Below are positions 1 through 7,589 of a stretch of 33,165 nt of DNA, piece after piece (position 1 is the stretch's first letter; each line of letters opens with the position of its first letter). This DNA is from an uncultured Porphyromonadaceae bacterium (GTDB taxonomy: Bacteria > Bacteroidota > Bacteroidia > Bacteroidales > Muribaculaceae). The notes below the pieces were generated by a model that did not search any database, was not told the DNA's origin, and saw nothing but the letters and a program-made list of their open reading frames with translations. A program made the translations under genes and the position numbers. The stretch is taken from contig CALDIF010000064.1 of assembly GCA_937901905.1 (NCBI GenBank), forward strand, positions 1 through 33,165, read 5' to 3'.

Positions 1-48
1 AGCCCATGGTATATCACGTCTATCTCTCGTCAATGCGCGTAAATCTGT

Positions 49-75
49 AATTCGTTTAATTCGTTAAATTCGTAG
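49..75. repeat. Three 9-bp tandem units AATTCGTNN
   Basis: AATTCGT occurs at 49-55, 58-64 and 67-73, an exact 9-bp period, with the two intervening bases TT or TA. It lies in the non-coding stretch 1-106 beyond the rplT terminator. No gene is visible in that stretch. Function unknown. Confidence 0.7.
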
Positions 76-106
76 TTTTTTATAAGTTCGACTTGATAGA
101 TAACAA

Positions 107-136
107 ACACCCCACGGGCATGATGCCGTGGGGTGT
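107..136 (-). terminator. Terminator of the thrS-infC-rpmI-rplT operon
   Basis: Perfect 11-bp inverted repeat (arms 107-117 and 126-136, 8-nt loop), GC-rich at the core. It starts about 40 bp beyond the rplT stop codon. On the minus strand it is followed by a moderately T-rich stretch (TTTGTTAT). This fits an intrinsic terminator closing the ribosomal operon. Confidence 0.75.
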
Positions 137-174
137 GTTGCGATTGTCGCACTTGAGTGCGACGTGATGCGGCA

Positions 175-525
175 TTAGGCTTGCTTTGCTTTCTCAACAA
201 TAGCCTTGAATGCAGCGGGGTTGTTCATAGCGAGGTCGGCGAGCACCTTGCGGTTGATCTCAATACCTGCCTTGTGAATTAAACCCATCAACTTGCTGTA
301 ACTCAAGTCCTCGAGGCGCGCTGCAGCGTTGATACGCTGGATCCACAGTGCGCGGAAGTTGCGCTTCTTCTTCTTGCGGTCGGCGTAAGCGTAGGTGAGA
401 CCTTTCTCCCAAGTGTTCTTGGCAACGGTCCAAACGTTCTTGCGGGCGCCATAGTAGCCGCGTGTAAGTTTCAGAATTTTCTTACGTTTTGCTCGTGAAG
501 CAACGTGATTTACTGATCTTGGCAT
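175..525 (-). CDS. rplT: 50S ribosomal protein L20
   Basis: L20 binds 23S rRNA early in large-subunit assembly. In other bacteria it also represses its own operon by binding the leader mRNA. The 116-residue product has the usual family length. It opens MPRSVNHVASRAKRKKILKL, with the conserved YYGARKNVWTVAK segment near residues 24-36 and the RRLR-like basic core NFRALWIQRINAAAR around residues 56-70. It is highly basic throughout the N-terminal helix and starts at ATG. It is the last gene of thrS-infC-rpmI-rplT, 124 bp after rpmI, an unusually long gap that contains a GC-rich hairpin. A terminator follows at 107-136. Confidence 0.98.
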   Translation of the reverse strand: MPRSVNHVASRAKRKKILKLTRGYYGARKNVWTVAKNTWEKGLTYAYADRKKKKRNFRALWIQRINAAARLEDLSYSKLMGLIHKAGIEINRKVLADLAMNNPAAFKAIVEKAKQA

Positions 526-556
526 CTTTAAAAAGATTGTTGTGAACGACAGCGGC

Positions 557-573
557 GGCGCGTTTGCCGCGCT
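557..573 (-). promoter_or_regulatory. GC-rich hairpin in the rplT leader
   Basis: In the 124-bp rpmI-rplT gap, GCGCG (558-562) and CGCGC (568-572) form a stem around a 5-nt loop, extendable by one wobble pair. The surroundings (GCGGCGGCG) allow alternative pairings. It lies about 30 nt before the rplT start codon. L20 is known to autoregulate through leader structures in other phyla, so a role here is possible but inferred. Confidence 0.4.
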
Positions 574-649
574 TGGTTGCTGTACATTCGGTTAATAAAT
601 GATGTTAAAAGTTGATAAGATAAAGTGTAGTCAACAGGCTACGTCAAGG

Positions 650-847
650 TCATTTCTTGACCAACAACAAGCGAACGCTGTTCACGTTGTGCTCGTTGAG
701 GATCGAAGCATGGCGCAGGTTGCGCTTTTGCTTCTTGGTCTTCTTCGTCAAGATGTGACTCTTGTAAGCGTGACGACGCTTAATCTTCCCTGTTCCGGTA
801 AAGGTGAACCTTTTTTTGGCACCGGAATTAGTTTTAACTTTCGGCAT
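650..847 (-). CDS. rpmI: 50S ribosomal protein L35
   Basis: Small basic protein of the large ribosomal subunit. The 65-residue product MPKVKTNSGAKKRFTFTGTG... ends NSVRLLLVKK and matches the family across its length, including the K-R-R-H-A-Y-KSHILTKKTKKQKR segment at about residues 23-41. The open frame extends 17 codons upstream to 898, but the canonical MPKVKT start is the ATG at 847. It lies between infC (122 bp upstream) and rplT (124 bp downstream) in the classic infC-rpmI-rplT order. Confidence 0.97.
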   Translation of the reverse strand: MPKVKTNSGAKKRFTFTGTGKIKRRHAYKSHILTKKTKKQKRNLRHASILNEHNVNSVRLLLVKK

Positions 848-884
848 TGTTTGTAGTTTGTTTTTAAAAATGTTATTAATAAAT

Positions 885-919
885 CGGGGAGCAGGCACTT
901 ACCAAGCCTGATGCCCTCG
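885..919 (-). promoter_or_regulatory. Candidate hairpin between infC and rpmI
   Basis: On the minus strand CAGGC (910-906) can pair with GCCTG (896-892) around a 9-nt loop. After a small internal loop, GGG pairs with CCC and the outer CG with CG. It lies in the 122-bp infC-rpmI gap, which has no other feature. Together with the hairpin before rplT it could carry ribosomal-protein feedback. This is inference from position and pairing only. Confidence 0.35.
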
Positions 920-969
920 TTTTTGTCTTGTGGACTGTAACTCGTGTCATCGGGTTGCAGTTGATATTT

Positions 970-1623
970 TCACTGCTTGTTATCGTCGTCGGAGACCTCT
1001 TTTTTCTTGCCACTGCCGGGCTTCTTGGGTGAGAGAATGATGGTCATTCGCTTACCCTCAAGTACCGGCATCTGATCCAGTCGTCCGAGGTCTTCGAGGT
1101 CGTTGGCAAAACGCAGCAGGAGTACCTCGCCTTGTTCCTTGAAGAGGATAGAGCGACCCTTGAAGAACACGTAAGCCTTCACCTTGGCACCCTCTTGCAA
1201 AAAACCTTGAGCGTGCTTGAGTTTGAAGTTGTAGTCGTGGTCGTCGGTTTGCGGGCCGAAGCGTATTTCCTTCACCACAACCTTGGCAGCCTTGGCCTTC
1301 TGCTCCTTTTGTCGCTTGCGCTGTTGGAACAAGAACTTCTGGTAGTCCATGATTTTGCACACGGGCGGATCGGCTTGCGGTGCAATCTCGATCAAGTCAA
1401 GTTCTTGTTGTCCGGCAATGCGCAAGGCTTCGGCAATAGGGTAGATGCCGGACTCCACGTTGTCGCCGACCAGACGCACTTGAGCGGCGCGTATCTGGTC
1501 GTTGATAGCGTGATCGTCCTTGTCCTTCTTGCCTGCACCGTGGCGACGGTCACCTTGTTGTGGGCGCGGACCGGAGGGTGTCGACGGACGGCGCGGACCG
1601 GTCCAATGAGGTTTTTTCTCCAT
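970..1623 (-). CDS. infC: Translation initiation factor IF-3
   Basis: IF-3 binds the 30S subunit, monitors start-codon and initiator-tRNA pairing and prevents premature 50S joining. The 217-residue product has a basic, low-complexity N-terminal extension (residues 1-40, rich in Pro, Arg and Gly). It continues with the IF3-N domain (AINDQIRAAQVRLV, about residues 39-52), the linker region DYQKFLFQQRKRQKEQK (about 93-109), and the IF3-C domain with VKEIRFGPQTDDHDYNFKLK (about 117-136). The C-terminus is a charged Lys/Asp tail beyond the usual end of about 180 residues, as is common in Bacteroidota. The start is ATG, only 11 bp after thrS, so the two are co-transcribed. Confidence 0.97.
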   Translation of the reverse strand: MEKKPHWTGPRRPSTPSGPRPQQGDRRHGAGKKDKDDHAINDQIRAAQVRLVGDNVESGIYPIAEALRIAGQQELDLIEIAPQADPPVCKIMDYQKFLFQQRKRQKEQKAKAAKVVVKEIRFGPQTDDHDYNFKLKHAQGFLQEGAKVKAYVFFKGRSILFKEQGEVLLLRFANDLEDLGRLDQMPVLEGKRMTIILSPKKPGSGKKKEVSDDDNKQ

Positions 1624-1634
1624 CTGCGATAATG

Positions 1635-3569
1635 TTAAAATTTAGTCATAGCAGCGACTTCGCTGTTAATCCGACCTGCAAAGGTAGTAATTTTTTCGGA
1701 ACCTTGGTCACCTTCACCCTGTTTTCTTACCGAAACTTCGCAATTTTCTTGCTCTTTCTCACCGACAATGAGCATATAGGGTATACGCTTGAGTTCACTT
1801 TCGCGTATTTTCTTGCCTATTTTCTCGTTGCGGTCGTCGACGATGGTTCGCACATCAAGGTCGTTCAGCTCGTTGGCGACGCGATGCGCGTAGTCGTTAA
1901 ACTTCTCGCTGATGGGGAGCACGATAGCCTGGTCGGGCACGAGCCACAACGGCAACTTGCCTGCAGTGTGCTCGAGCAGTACGGCGATGAAACGTTCCAG
2001 CGAACCGAAGGGCGCGCGGTGTATCATCACGGGGCGGTGCTTGAGGTTGTCGGCACCGGTGTACTCGAGGTCGAAGCGCTCGGGCAAGTTGTAGTCAACT
2101 TGTATGGTGCCTAACTGCCAACGACGACCGAGGGCGTCCTTGACCATGAAGTCCAACTTGGGACCGTAGAATGCAGCCTCGCCTTGGACTTGTTTTGCCA
2201 CAAGTCCCTTTTCCTCGCAGGCTTCGATGATGGCGCGCTCCGCTTTTTCCCAATTCTCGTCCGAACCGACATACTTGTTCGGGTTGTTGGGGTCGCGCAA
2301 CGAGATTTGTGCCTCATATTCGAAGCCGAACACTTTGAAGATATAAGCGATGATGTCCATCACGCCGAGGAACTCCTGCTTGAGTTGGTCGGGCGTACAG
2401 AACAGGTGAGCATCGTCTTGACAGAAGCAGCGCACGCGTGTCAATCCGTGCAACTCGCCACTCTGCTCATAGCGGTAGACAGTACCGAACTCGGCGAAAC
2501 GCAACGGCAGGTCACGATAACTGCGTGGTGACGTGCGATATATCTCGCAGTGGTGGGGGCAGTTCATCGGTTTGAGCAAGTATTCCTCGTCCTCCTCGGG
2601 AGTGTGAATGGGTTGGAACGAGTCCTTGCCGTATTTAGCATAGTGACCGCTGGTGACGTAGAGCAACTTGTTGCCGATGTGTGGGGTGACGACTTGCATA
2701 TAGCCGTACTTGCGCTGTATCTTGGCAAGGAAGTCCTGTAGACGGTTGCGCAATGCGGCTCCCTTGGGTAACCATAAAGGCAGACCGGCACCCACGTTGG
2801 GCGAGAAGGCGAATAACTCCATCTCCTTGCCTATCTTGCGGTGGTCGCGCTTCTTGGCTTCCTCGAGCAACGTGAGATACTCGTCAAGCATTTTCTTCTT
2901 GGGGAAGGTGATGCCGTAGACGCGCACCATTTGCTTGCGCGTCTCGTCACCGCGCCAGTAGGCACCGGCGAGCGACAATATCTTGATTGCCTTGATGGCT
3001 CCCGTTGAGGGTATGTGAGGGCCGCGACACAGGTCGGTGAACGCACCTTGAGTGTAGGTCGTGATGTGTCCGTCTTCGAGGTCGGCTATCAGTTCGCACT
3101 TGTAGTGCTGACCGTCGCCACCGAAGAAATCCATCGCACCTTGTTTGCTGATGTCGCGACGCACGACCGGTTCGTCCTTGGCTGCCAATTCAGCCATTTT
3201 CTTCTCGATCTTGGGAAAGTCGGCACTTGTGATGGTGTGTTCACCCGGGTCGATGTCGTAGTAGAAACCGTTTTCGATCGCGGGACCGATGCCGAATTGG
3301 ACACCCGGATACAACTCTTGCAATGCCTCGGCGAGTAGGTGAGCCGACGTGTGCCAAAAGGCATGCTTACCCTCGGCGTCGTCCCACTTGTACAAGCAAA
3401 TCTCGCCATTGGTGTCAATGGGGCGCGAGATGTCCCATGACTCGCCGTTGAACGATGCGGCGAGGACGACGCGCGCCAACCCCTCACTGATGCTGCGTGC
3501 AATATCAAGAGGGGTCACTCCACCCTCGTATTGCCTCACGCTGCCATCAGGAAATTTAATGTCTATCAT
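1635..3569 (-). CDS. thrS: Threonine--tRNA ligase
   Basis: Class II aminoacyl-tRNA synthetase that charges tRNA-Thr and edits mischarged Ser-tRNA. The 644-residue product begins with a TGS domain (MIDIKFPDGSVRQYEGG). The editing domain follows with His73, His77, Cys181 and His185 (HTSAH and LCRGPH motifs). The catalytic core contains KPMNCPHH (zinc ligand Cys337) and the motif 3 region VMIHRAPFGSLERF. A C-terminal anticodon-binding domain follows. Full length. It is the first gene of the thrS-infC-rpmI-rplT operon, with a 242-bp intergenic region upstream. The ATG start at 3569 matches the expected N-terminus. Confidence 0.98.
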   Translation of the reverse strand: MIDIKFPDGSVRQYEGGVTPLDIARSISEGLARVVLAASFNGESWDISRPIDTNGEICLYKWDDAEGKHAFWHTSAHLLAEALQELYPGVQFGIGPAIENGFYYDIDPGEHTITSADFPKIEKKMAELAAKDEPVVRRDISKQGAMDFFGGDGQHYKCELIADLEDGHITTYTQGAFTDLCRGPHIPSTGAIKAIKILSLAGAYWRGDETRKQMVRVYGITFPKKKMLDEYLTLLEEAKKRDHRKIGKEMELFAFSPNVGAGLPLWLPKGAALRNRLQDFLAKIQRKYGYMQVVTPHIGNKLLYVTSGHYAKYGKDSFQPIHTPEEDEEYLLKPMNCPHHCEIYRTSPRSYRDLPLRFAEFGTVYRYEQSGELHGLTRVRCFCQDDAHLFCTPDQLKQEFLGVMDIIAYIFKVFGFEYEAQISLRDPNNPNKYVGSDENWEKAERAIIEACEEKGLVAKQVQGEAAFYGPKLDFMVKDALGRRWQLGTIQVDYNLPERFDLEYTGADNLKHRPVMIHRAPFGSLERFIAVLLEHTAGKLPLWLVPDQAIVLPISEKFNDYAHRVANELNDLDVRTIVDDRNEKIGKKIRESELKRIPYMLIVGEKEQENCEVSVRKQGEGDQGSEKITTFAGRINSEVAAMTKF

Positions 3570-3598
3570 TAACGAAATTTTATGGTTTTACATTAAGC

Positions 3599-3644
3599 AG
3601 TGCCATACAACAGCACTACCGTGTCAATTCAAACTGCGAAGTTA
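3599..3644 (-). promoter_or_regulatory. Possible thrS promoter (-7 box) and leader hairpin
   Basis: TAACTTCG at 3644-3637 (minus strand) differs by one base from the Bacteroidetes -7 element TAnnTTTG. No convincing TTTG lies 19-21 bp upstream. Downstream, in the presumed leader, AGTGC/GCACT arms (3599-3603 and 3613-3617) form a short hairpin 30-48 nt before the start codon. E. coli ThrRS represses its own mRNA through leader stem-loops; whether this one has a similar role is unknown. Confidence 0.3.
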
Positions 3645-3744
3645 CGAAAAGTTTTTCGGTTTTAGGGTCTTGTCGTGTGTTTTTTGCAATAAAAAAGAGT
3701 ATATGCAAAAAAACTCAAAGTTTGTCCGAGGCATCACTGTAGAT

Positions 3745-3772
3745 TGCGGTGAAACCAATACCTCTCACCGCA
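3745..3772 (-). terminator. Candidate terminator after the lepA-rlmD-CYTH operon
   Basis: Perfect 8-bp inverted repeat TGCGGTGA / TCACCGCA (3745-3752 and 3765-3772, 12-nt loop), 40 bp beyond the CYTH gene stop. There is no clear T-run after it on either strand, so it may be only part of a termination region or a structural element. Confidence 0.35.
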
Positions 3773-3811
3773 CCGTCATTTCACATCGACCCGCATCACC
3801 CGAAGCGATGT

Positions 3812-4282
3812 TCACCCTGTGGAACAGTTAATTGCCATGTTGGAATTGTAATAACGTGAATCGTCGGTGACCTCCTGTCCTATAAACGGGGGCAACACCA
3901 CCTCGGTATCCTCGTCCGGTAACTCAACCTCGGCCACTGTCAACCCCTCGTGTCGGTCAAGAAAGCGGTCGACCTCCCATGTCAATCCCTCCCACGGCAC
4001 GACGTGTCGCACCTTGTGTATCACAAGAGAGCACATGTCATAAATCAACACGGCATCGTCATAAGGTATTTCGTACTCGAATTCGGCGCGTATCTCACCG
4101 TTGTTCATGCCCTTGACGGTTAAATAACCGCGGTGGTCATCGCCACATTGCCACAATCTCACGCGCACCGTGTGGCGTGGTTCGACCGACAGATAACCTT
4201 GACGAATTTCTATTATCCTTGTTGCTAAGCGAGCGTATGAGTCGTCTCGTACGAGAAATTTGCGTTCAATTTCCAGTCCCAT
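3812..4282 (-). CDS. CYTH-domain protein (triphosphate tunnel metalloenzyme family)
   Basis: CYTH proteins form an eight-stranded tunnel that binds triphosphate compounds with divalent metal; bacterial members are often inorganic triphosphatases. The 156-residue product opens MGLEIERKFLVRD, which carries the diagnostic ExExK motif (Glu4, Glu6, Lys8). Alternating charged residues follow in RQGYLS, TVRVRLW, GYLTVKG and the late acidic strand TVAEVELPDEDTEV, as expected for tunnel-lining strands. The open frame extends upstream to a TTG at 4294, but the ATG at 4282 places the ExExK motif as in relatives. It overlaps the end of rlmD by 17 bp and is the last gene of the lepA-rlmD operon. The substrate cannot be read from the sequence. 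Confidence 0.9.
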   Translation of the reverse strand: MGLEIERKFLVRDDSYARLATRIIEIRQGYLSVEPRHTVRVRLWQCGDDHRGYLTVKGMNNGEIRAEFEYEIPYDDAVLIYDMCSLVIHKVRHVVPWEGLTWEVDRFLDRHEGLTVAEVELPDEDTEVVLPPFIGQEVTDDSRYYNSNMAINCSTG

Positions 4283-5687
4283 CGCGCAACTCAAGTTTCA
4301 CCACGTTTTCCACGTGGTGGGTGTGTGGGAACATATCAACAGGCTGTACCTCGGTAACGCGGTACTTGGCATCAAGCAAGGCGATGTCGCGTGCTTGGGT
4401 GGCGGGGTTGCAGCTTACGTACACCACAACGCGCGGAGCCGATGCTAACACGACGTTAACCACATCGGGGTGCATGCCGGCTCGTGGAGGATCAATAATC
4501 ATCACATCGGGCGTTCCATGCCGGGCAATGAACTCGCGAGTGAGGACATCTTTCATGTCGCCGGCGATGAAGGTCGTGTTGGAAATGTTGTTAACTCGGG
4601 AATTGAGTTTCGCGTCTTCTATCGCTTCGGGTACATACTCGATGCCTATCACATGGCGGCAGTCGCGAGCCACGAAGTTGGCTATCGTTCCGGTGCCGGT
4701 GTAGAGGTCGTACACCAATTCCTTCCCGTTGAGGGCTGCCATGCGTCGTGCGACCTTGTACAGTTCGCGCGCTTGAGCCGAATTGGTTTGGTAGAACGAC
4801 TTCGGTCCGACCCTAAAGTGCAGTCCCTCCATTTCCTCCTCAATGTATTCGCGTCCGCTGTATGGCACGACCGTTTGGTCTCCGAGGCTGTCGTTGACCT
4901 TGAGGTTGACAACATACATCAGACTCGTCACCATGGGGAATCGGTCGTGCAGGGCACTCATCACATCGTTGATAGCCGCACGATTATCTTCACCGAACAC
5001 CACGACCACCATCACCTCGCCTGTCGATGCGGTGCGTATCATGACGGTGCGCATCAATCCCACATTGGCTCGAATATCGTAGAATGAGTATCCGCGTTCA
5101 ACAGCCAAAGACCGCAAGAACAAACGGATTTCATCGCCGAGCGGTGATTGCAGATGACAATGCTTGATGTCAAGCACTTTGTCAAATCCACCCGGAATGT
5201 GAAACCCGAGTGCATTACGGTCGTCAATCTCCTCGCCACTGAGCAACTGTTCTCGTGTGAGCCAACTCTTACACGAGAAGGTGTATTCCATTTTGTTACG
5301 GTAGTAGAGTGTAGATGCCGACCCGATAATGGGATTTATCTCGGGCAGTTCCACCTTGGCTATGCGTTGCAAGGCATCGACAACCTGTGCGCGTTTGTAC
5401 TGTAACTGGCTCTCGTAGGGCAGGTGTTGCCACTTGCAACCACCGCATACACCGAAGTGTTCACAAATCGGTTTCACGCGCAGCGCGCTCGGACTGATGA
5501 GTCGGGCAATTTGTCCCTCACAATAACTGTGTTTCTTACGCAGTATCTGCACGTCGGCAATGTCGCCCGGAGCTCCGTAGGGTATAAACACAACGAGATC
5601 GTTCCATCTGCCGAGGCTCATGCCCTCGGCAGCAACGGCAGTGATTTCGAAGTTCTCAATTAAAGGCAGCGGTTTCTTTTTTCTCAT
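4266..5687 (-). CDS. rlmD: 23S rRNA (uracil-C5)-methyltransferase, RlmD/RumA family
   Basis: SAM-dependent enzyme that makes 5-methyluridine in RNA; RlmD acts on 23S rRNA U1939 in E. coli. The 473-residue product has an N-terminal TRAM-like domain (residues 10-65). Iron-sulfur ligands follow in a C-x5-C-x2-C cluster (Cys75, Cys81, Cys84), with Cys177 as the likely fourth. The SAM site is DLYTGTGTIANF, and the catalytic YVSCNPATQARD motif has nucleophile Cys426. The Fe-S cluster supports an RlmD/RumA-type assignment, but Bacteroidota often carry more than one paralog and the exact target uridine is not certain. It starts 3 bp after lepA, so translation is likely coupled, and it overlaps the CYTH gene. 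Confidence 0.92.
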   Translation of the reverse strand: MRKKKPLPLIENFEITAVAAEGMSLGRWNDLVVFIPYGAPGDIADVQILRKKHSYCEGQIARLISPSALRVKPICEHFGVCGGCKWQHLPYESQLQYKRAQVVDALQRIAKVELPEINPIIGSASTLYYRNKMEYTFSCKSWLTREQLLSGEEIDDRNALGFHIPGGFDKVLDIKHCHLQSPLGDEIRLFLRSLAVERGYSFYDIRANVGLMRTVMIRTASTGEVMVVVVFGEDNRAAINDVMSALHDRFPMVTSLMYVVNLKVNDSLGDQTVVPYSGREYIEEEMEGLHFRVGPKSFYQTNSAQARELYKVARRMAALNGKELVYDLYTGTGTIANFVARDCRHVIGIEYVPEAIEDAKLNSRVNNISNTTFIAGDMKDVLTREFIARHGTPDVMIIDPPRAGMHPDVVNVVLASAPRVVVYVSCNPATQARDIALLDAKYRVTEVQPVDMFPHTHHVENVVKLELRDGTGN

Positions 5688-5690
5688 TTC

Positions 5691-7478
5691 TCAATCTAAC
5701 TTCAGCACGGCGAGGAAAGCCTTTTGTGGCACCTGTACCGTACCGATTTGTTTCATGCGTTTCTTACCGGCCTTTTGTTTCTCGAGCAACTTGCGCTTGC
5801 GACTCACGTCACCACCGTAACACTTGGCGGTCACGTCCTTGCGTACCTGCTTGATTGTTTCGCGAGCGATAATCTTGGCACCGATTGCGGCTTGAACGGC
5901 GATGTCGTACTGTTGGCGCGGAATAAGTTCCTTGAGTTTCTCGCACATGCGGCGACCCAAGGTGACGGCATTGTCCACGTGAGTGAGTGCGCTGAGTGCG
6001 TCAACGGGTTGACCGTTGAGCAATATATCCAACTTAACCAACCTCGACTCGCGGAAGCCGTTGATATAGTAATCGAACGAGGCGTAACCCTTGCTGATAC
6101 TTTTGAGTTTGTCGTAAAAGTCAATCACGATTTCGCCGAGCGGAATATCGAAGGTCAACTCCATGCGGTTGCCGCTGATGTATTCCTGCTTGACCAGTTC
6201 ACCACGTTTGCCGAGGCAAAGGGTAATAATGGGTCCCATGAAATCGCTTTGAGTGATAATAGACGCGCGAATATAGGGTTCTTCTATTTTTTCAATCAAT
6301 GTGACATCGGGTAAGCCCGCGGGGTTGTGCACCTCGGTCATGCCTCCCTTCTTGTCATATACCTTATAGGACACGTTAGGCACGGTGGTGATAACTTCCA
6401 TGTTGAACTCGCGGCTGAGTCGTTCCTGAACAATTTCCATGTGCAATAATCCGAGGAAACCGCAGCGGAAGCCGAACCCCAATGCGACTGATGACTCGGG
6501 CGTGAACGTGAGCGCGGCATCATTGAGTTGCAGTTTTTCCAACGAGGCGCGCAAGTTCTCAAACTCTTCGGGCTCGATTGGGTACACACCGGCAAACACC
6601 ATAGGCTTCACCTCTTGGAACCCTTCAATTGCAGCATCACATTCCCGCTCAACGTGGGTGATAGTGTCACCTACACGCACTTCAACAGAGTTCTTGATAC
6701 CGCTGATGATGTATCCCACATTGCCGGCTTGCAGGCTGTCGCGAGGCGACAACTGCAACTTTAACACACCCATCTCGTCGACATTATATTGCTTGCCTGT
6801 GTTGACAAACTTGACAAAGTCATTCTTGTGTATCGTGCCGTTAATAATCTTGAAGTAAACGATAATGCCACGGAAAGGATTGAAGACCGAGTCGAAGATC
6901 AATGCTTGCAATGGAGCGTCGACCGAACCCGATGGAGCCGGAATGCGCTCGACAATAGCGTCAAGTATTTCTTCGACACCTACACCGGTGCGAGCACTGG
7001 CTCTGATAATGTCACCGGGGTCGCAGCCCAGCAGTTCGACTATCTCGTCTTCCACCTCATCGGGGTGGGCACTCTCCATATCAATTTTATTGATCACGGG
7101 TATGATTTCAAGGCCGTTATCAATCGCCATGTACAAGTTGCTTATCGTTTGGGCTTGTACACCCTGCGACGCGTCCACCACAAGCAGCGCGCCCTCGCAG
7201 GCGGCTATTGAGCGCGACACCTCGTAACTGAAGTCAACGTGTCCCGGGGTGTCAATCAGGTTGAGAGTGTATTTCTCTCCCTTGTGGGTATACTCCATTT
7301 GAATGGCGTGGCTCTTGATCGTGATGCCACGCTCACGCTCGAGATCCATGTCATCAAGCACTTGTGCTTGCATGTCCTTGCCGGCTATGGTGTCGGTAAA
7401 TTCCAACAATCGGTCGGCGAGAGTGCTTTTGCCGTGGTCAATGTGTGCCACGATGCAGAAGTTGCGTATCGTTTTCAT
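5691..7478 (-). CDS. lepA: Elongation factor 4 (LepA) GTPase
   Basis: Ribosome-associated GTPase that acts in translation under stress and in 30S biogenesis or initiation. The 595-residue product has the G1 loop AHIDHGKST, switch II DTPGHVDFSYEV, NKIDMESAHPDEV (G4), the EF-G-like domains II, III and V, and the LepA-specific C-terminal domain (IGAKIIARETIKQVRKDVTAK...KRKLLEKQKAGKKRMK). Length is typical. The frame extends one codon upstream to a TTG, but the ATG at 7478 is preferred. It is the first gene of a three-gene operon. A -7 promoter box lies 25 bp upstream at 7503-7510. Confidence 0.98.
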   Translation of the reverse strand: MKTIRNFCIVAHIDHGKSTLADRLLEFTDTIAGKDMQAQVLDDMDLERERGITIKSHAIQMEYTHKGEKYTLNLIDTPGHVDFSYEVSRSIAACEGALLVVDASQGVQAQTISNLYMAIDNGLEIIPVINKIDMESAHPDEVEDEIVELLGCDPGDIIRASARTGVGVEEILDAIVERIPAPSGSVDAPLQALIFDSVFNPFRGIIVYFKIINGTIHKNDFVKFVNTGKQYNVDEMGVLKLQLSPRDSLQAGNVGYIISGIKNSVEVRVGDTITHVERECDAAIEGFQEVKPMVFAGVYPIEPEEFENLRASLEKLQLNDAALTFTPESSVALGFGFRCGFLGLLHMEIVQERLSREFNMEVITTVPNVSYKVYDKKGGMTEVHNPAGLPDVTLIEKIEEPYIRASIITQSDFMGPIITLCLGKRGELVKQEYISGNRMELTFDIPLGEIVIDFYDKLKSISKGYASFDYYINGFRESRLVKLDILLNGQPVDALSALTHVDNAVTLGRRMCEKLKELIPRQQYDIAVQAAIGAKIIARETIKQVRKDVTAKCYGGDVSRKRKLLEKQKAGKKRMKQIGTVQVPQKAFLAVLKLD

Positions 7479-7502
7479 CAATAATATTTCAAGATTTCAA
7501 TG

Positions 7503-7510
7503 CAAAGATA
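7503..7510 (-). promoter_or_regulatory. lepA promoter -7 box
   Basis: TATCTTTG on the minus strand matches the Bacteroidetes -7 consensus TAnnTTTG exactly, about 25 bp before the lepA ATG. No TTTG is visible at the expected upstream distance. That position is close to the oppositely directed -7 box of the M16 protease gene. Confidence 0.6.
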
Positions 7511-7533
7511 ACGTTTTTTCATCGAATAATGAT

Positions 7534-7541
7534 TAACTTTG
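7534..7541 (+). promoter_or_regulatory. M16 protease promoter -7 box
   Basis: TAACTTTG matches TAnnTTTG exactly, 48 bp upstream of the ATG at 7590. No clear TTTG -33 box is present. It is face to face with the lepA -7 box, with 23 bp between the two. Confidence 0.55.
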
Positions 7542-7589
7542 TGATTAATTTAGGTCTTTGAGGTAAAAACAGAACGTACAAATCAATTG

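Noticed and set aside
848..898. N-terminal extension of L35 from 898
   Set aside because: The extra 17 residues are absent from the L35 family and the canonical MPKVKT start follows at 847.
1132..1632. A 166-codon plus-strand frame opposite infC
   Set aside because: It is a shadow of the certain infC gene, with no domain pattern of its own and no promoter or independent context.
3349..3831. A 160-codon plus-strand frame running from thrS into the intergenic region
   Set aside because: About half lies antisense to thrS, and the non-coding half gives low-complexity sequence without a recognisable motif.
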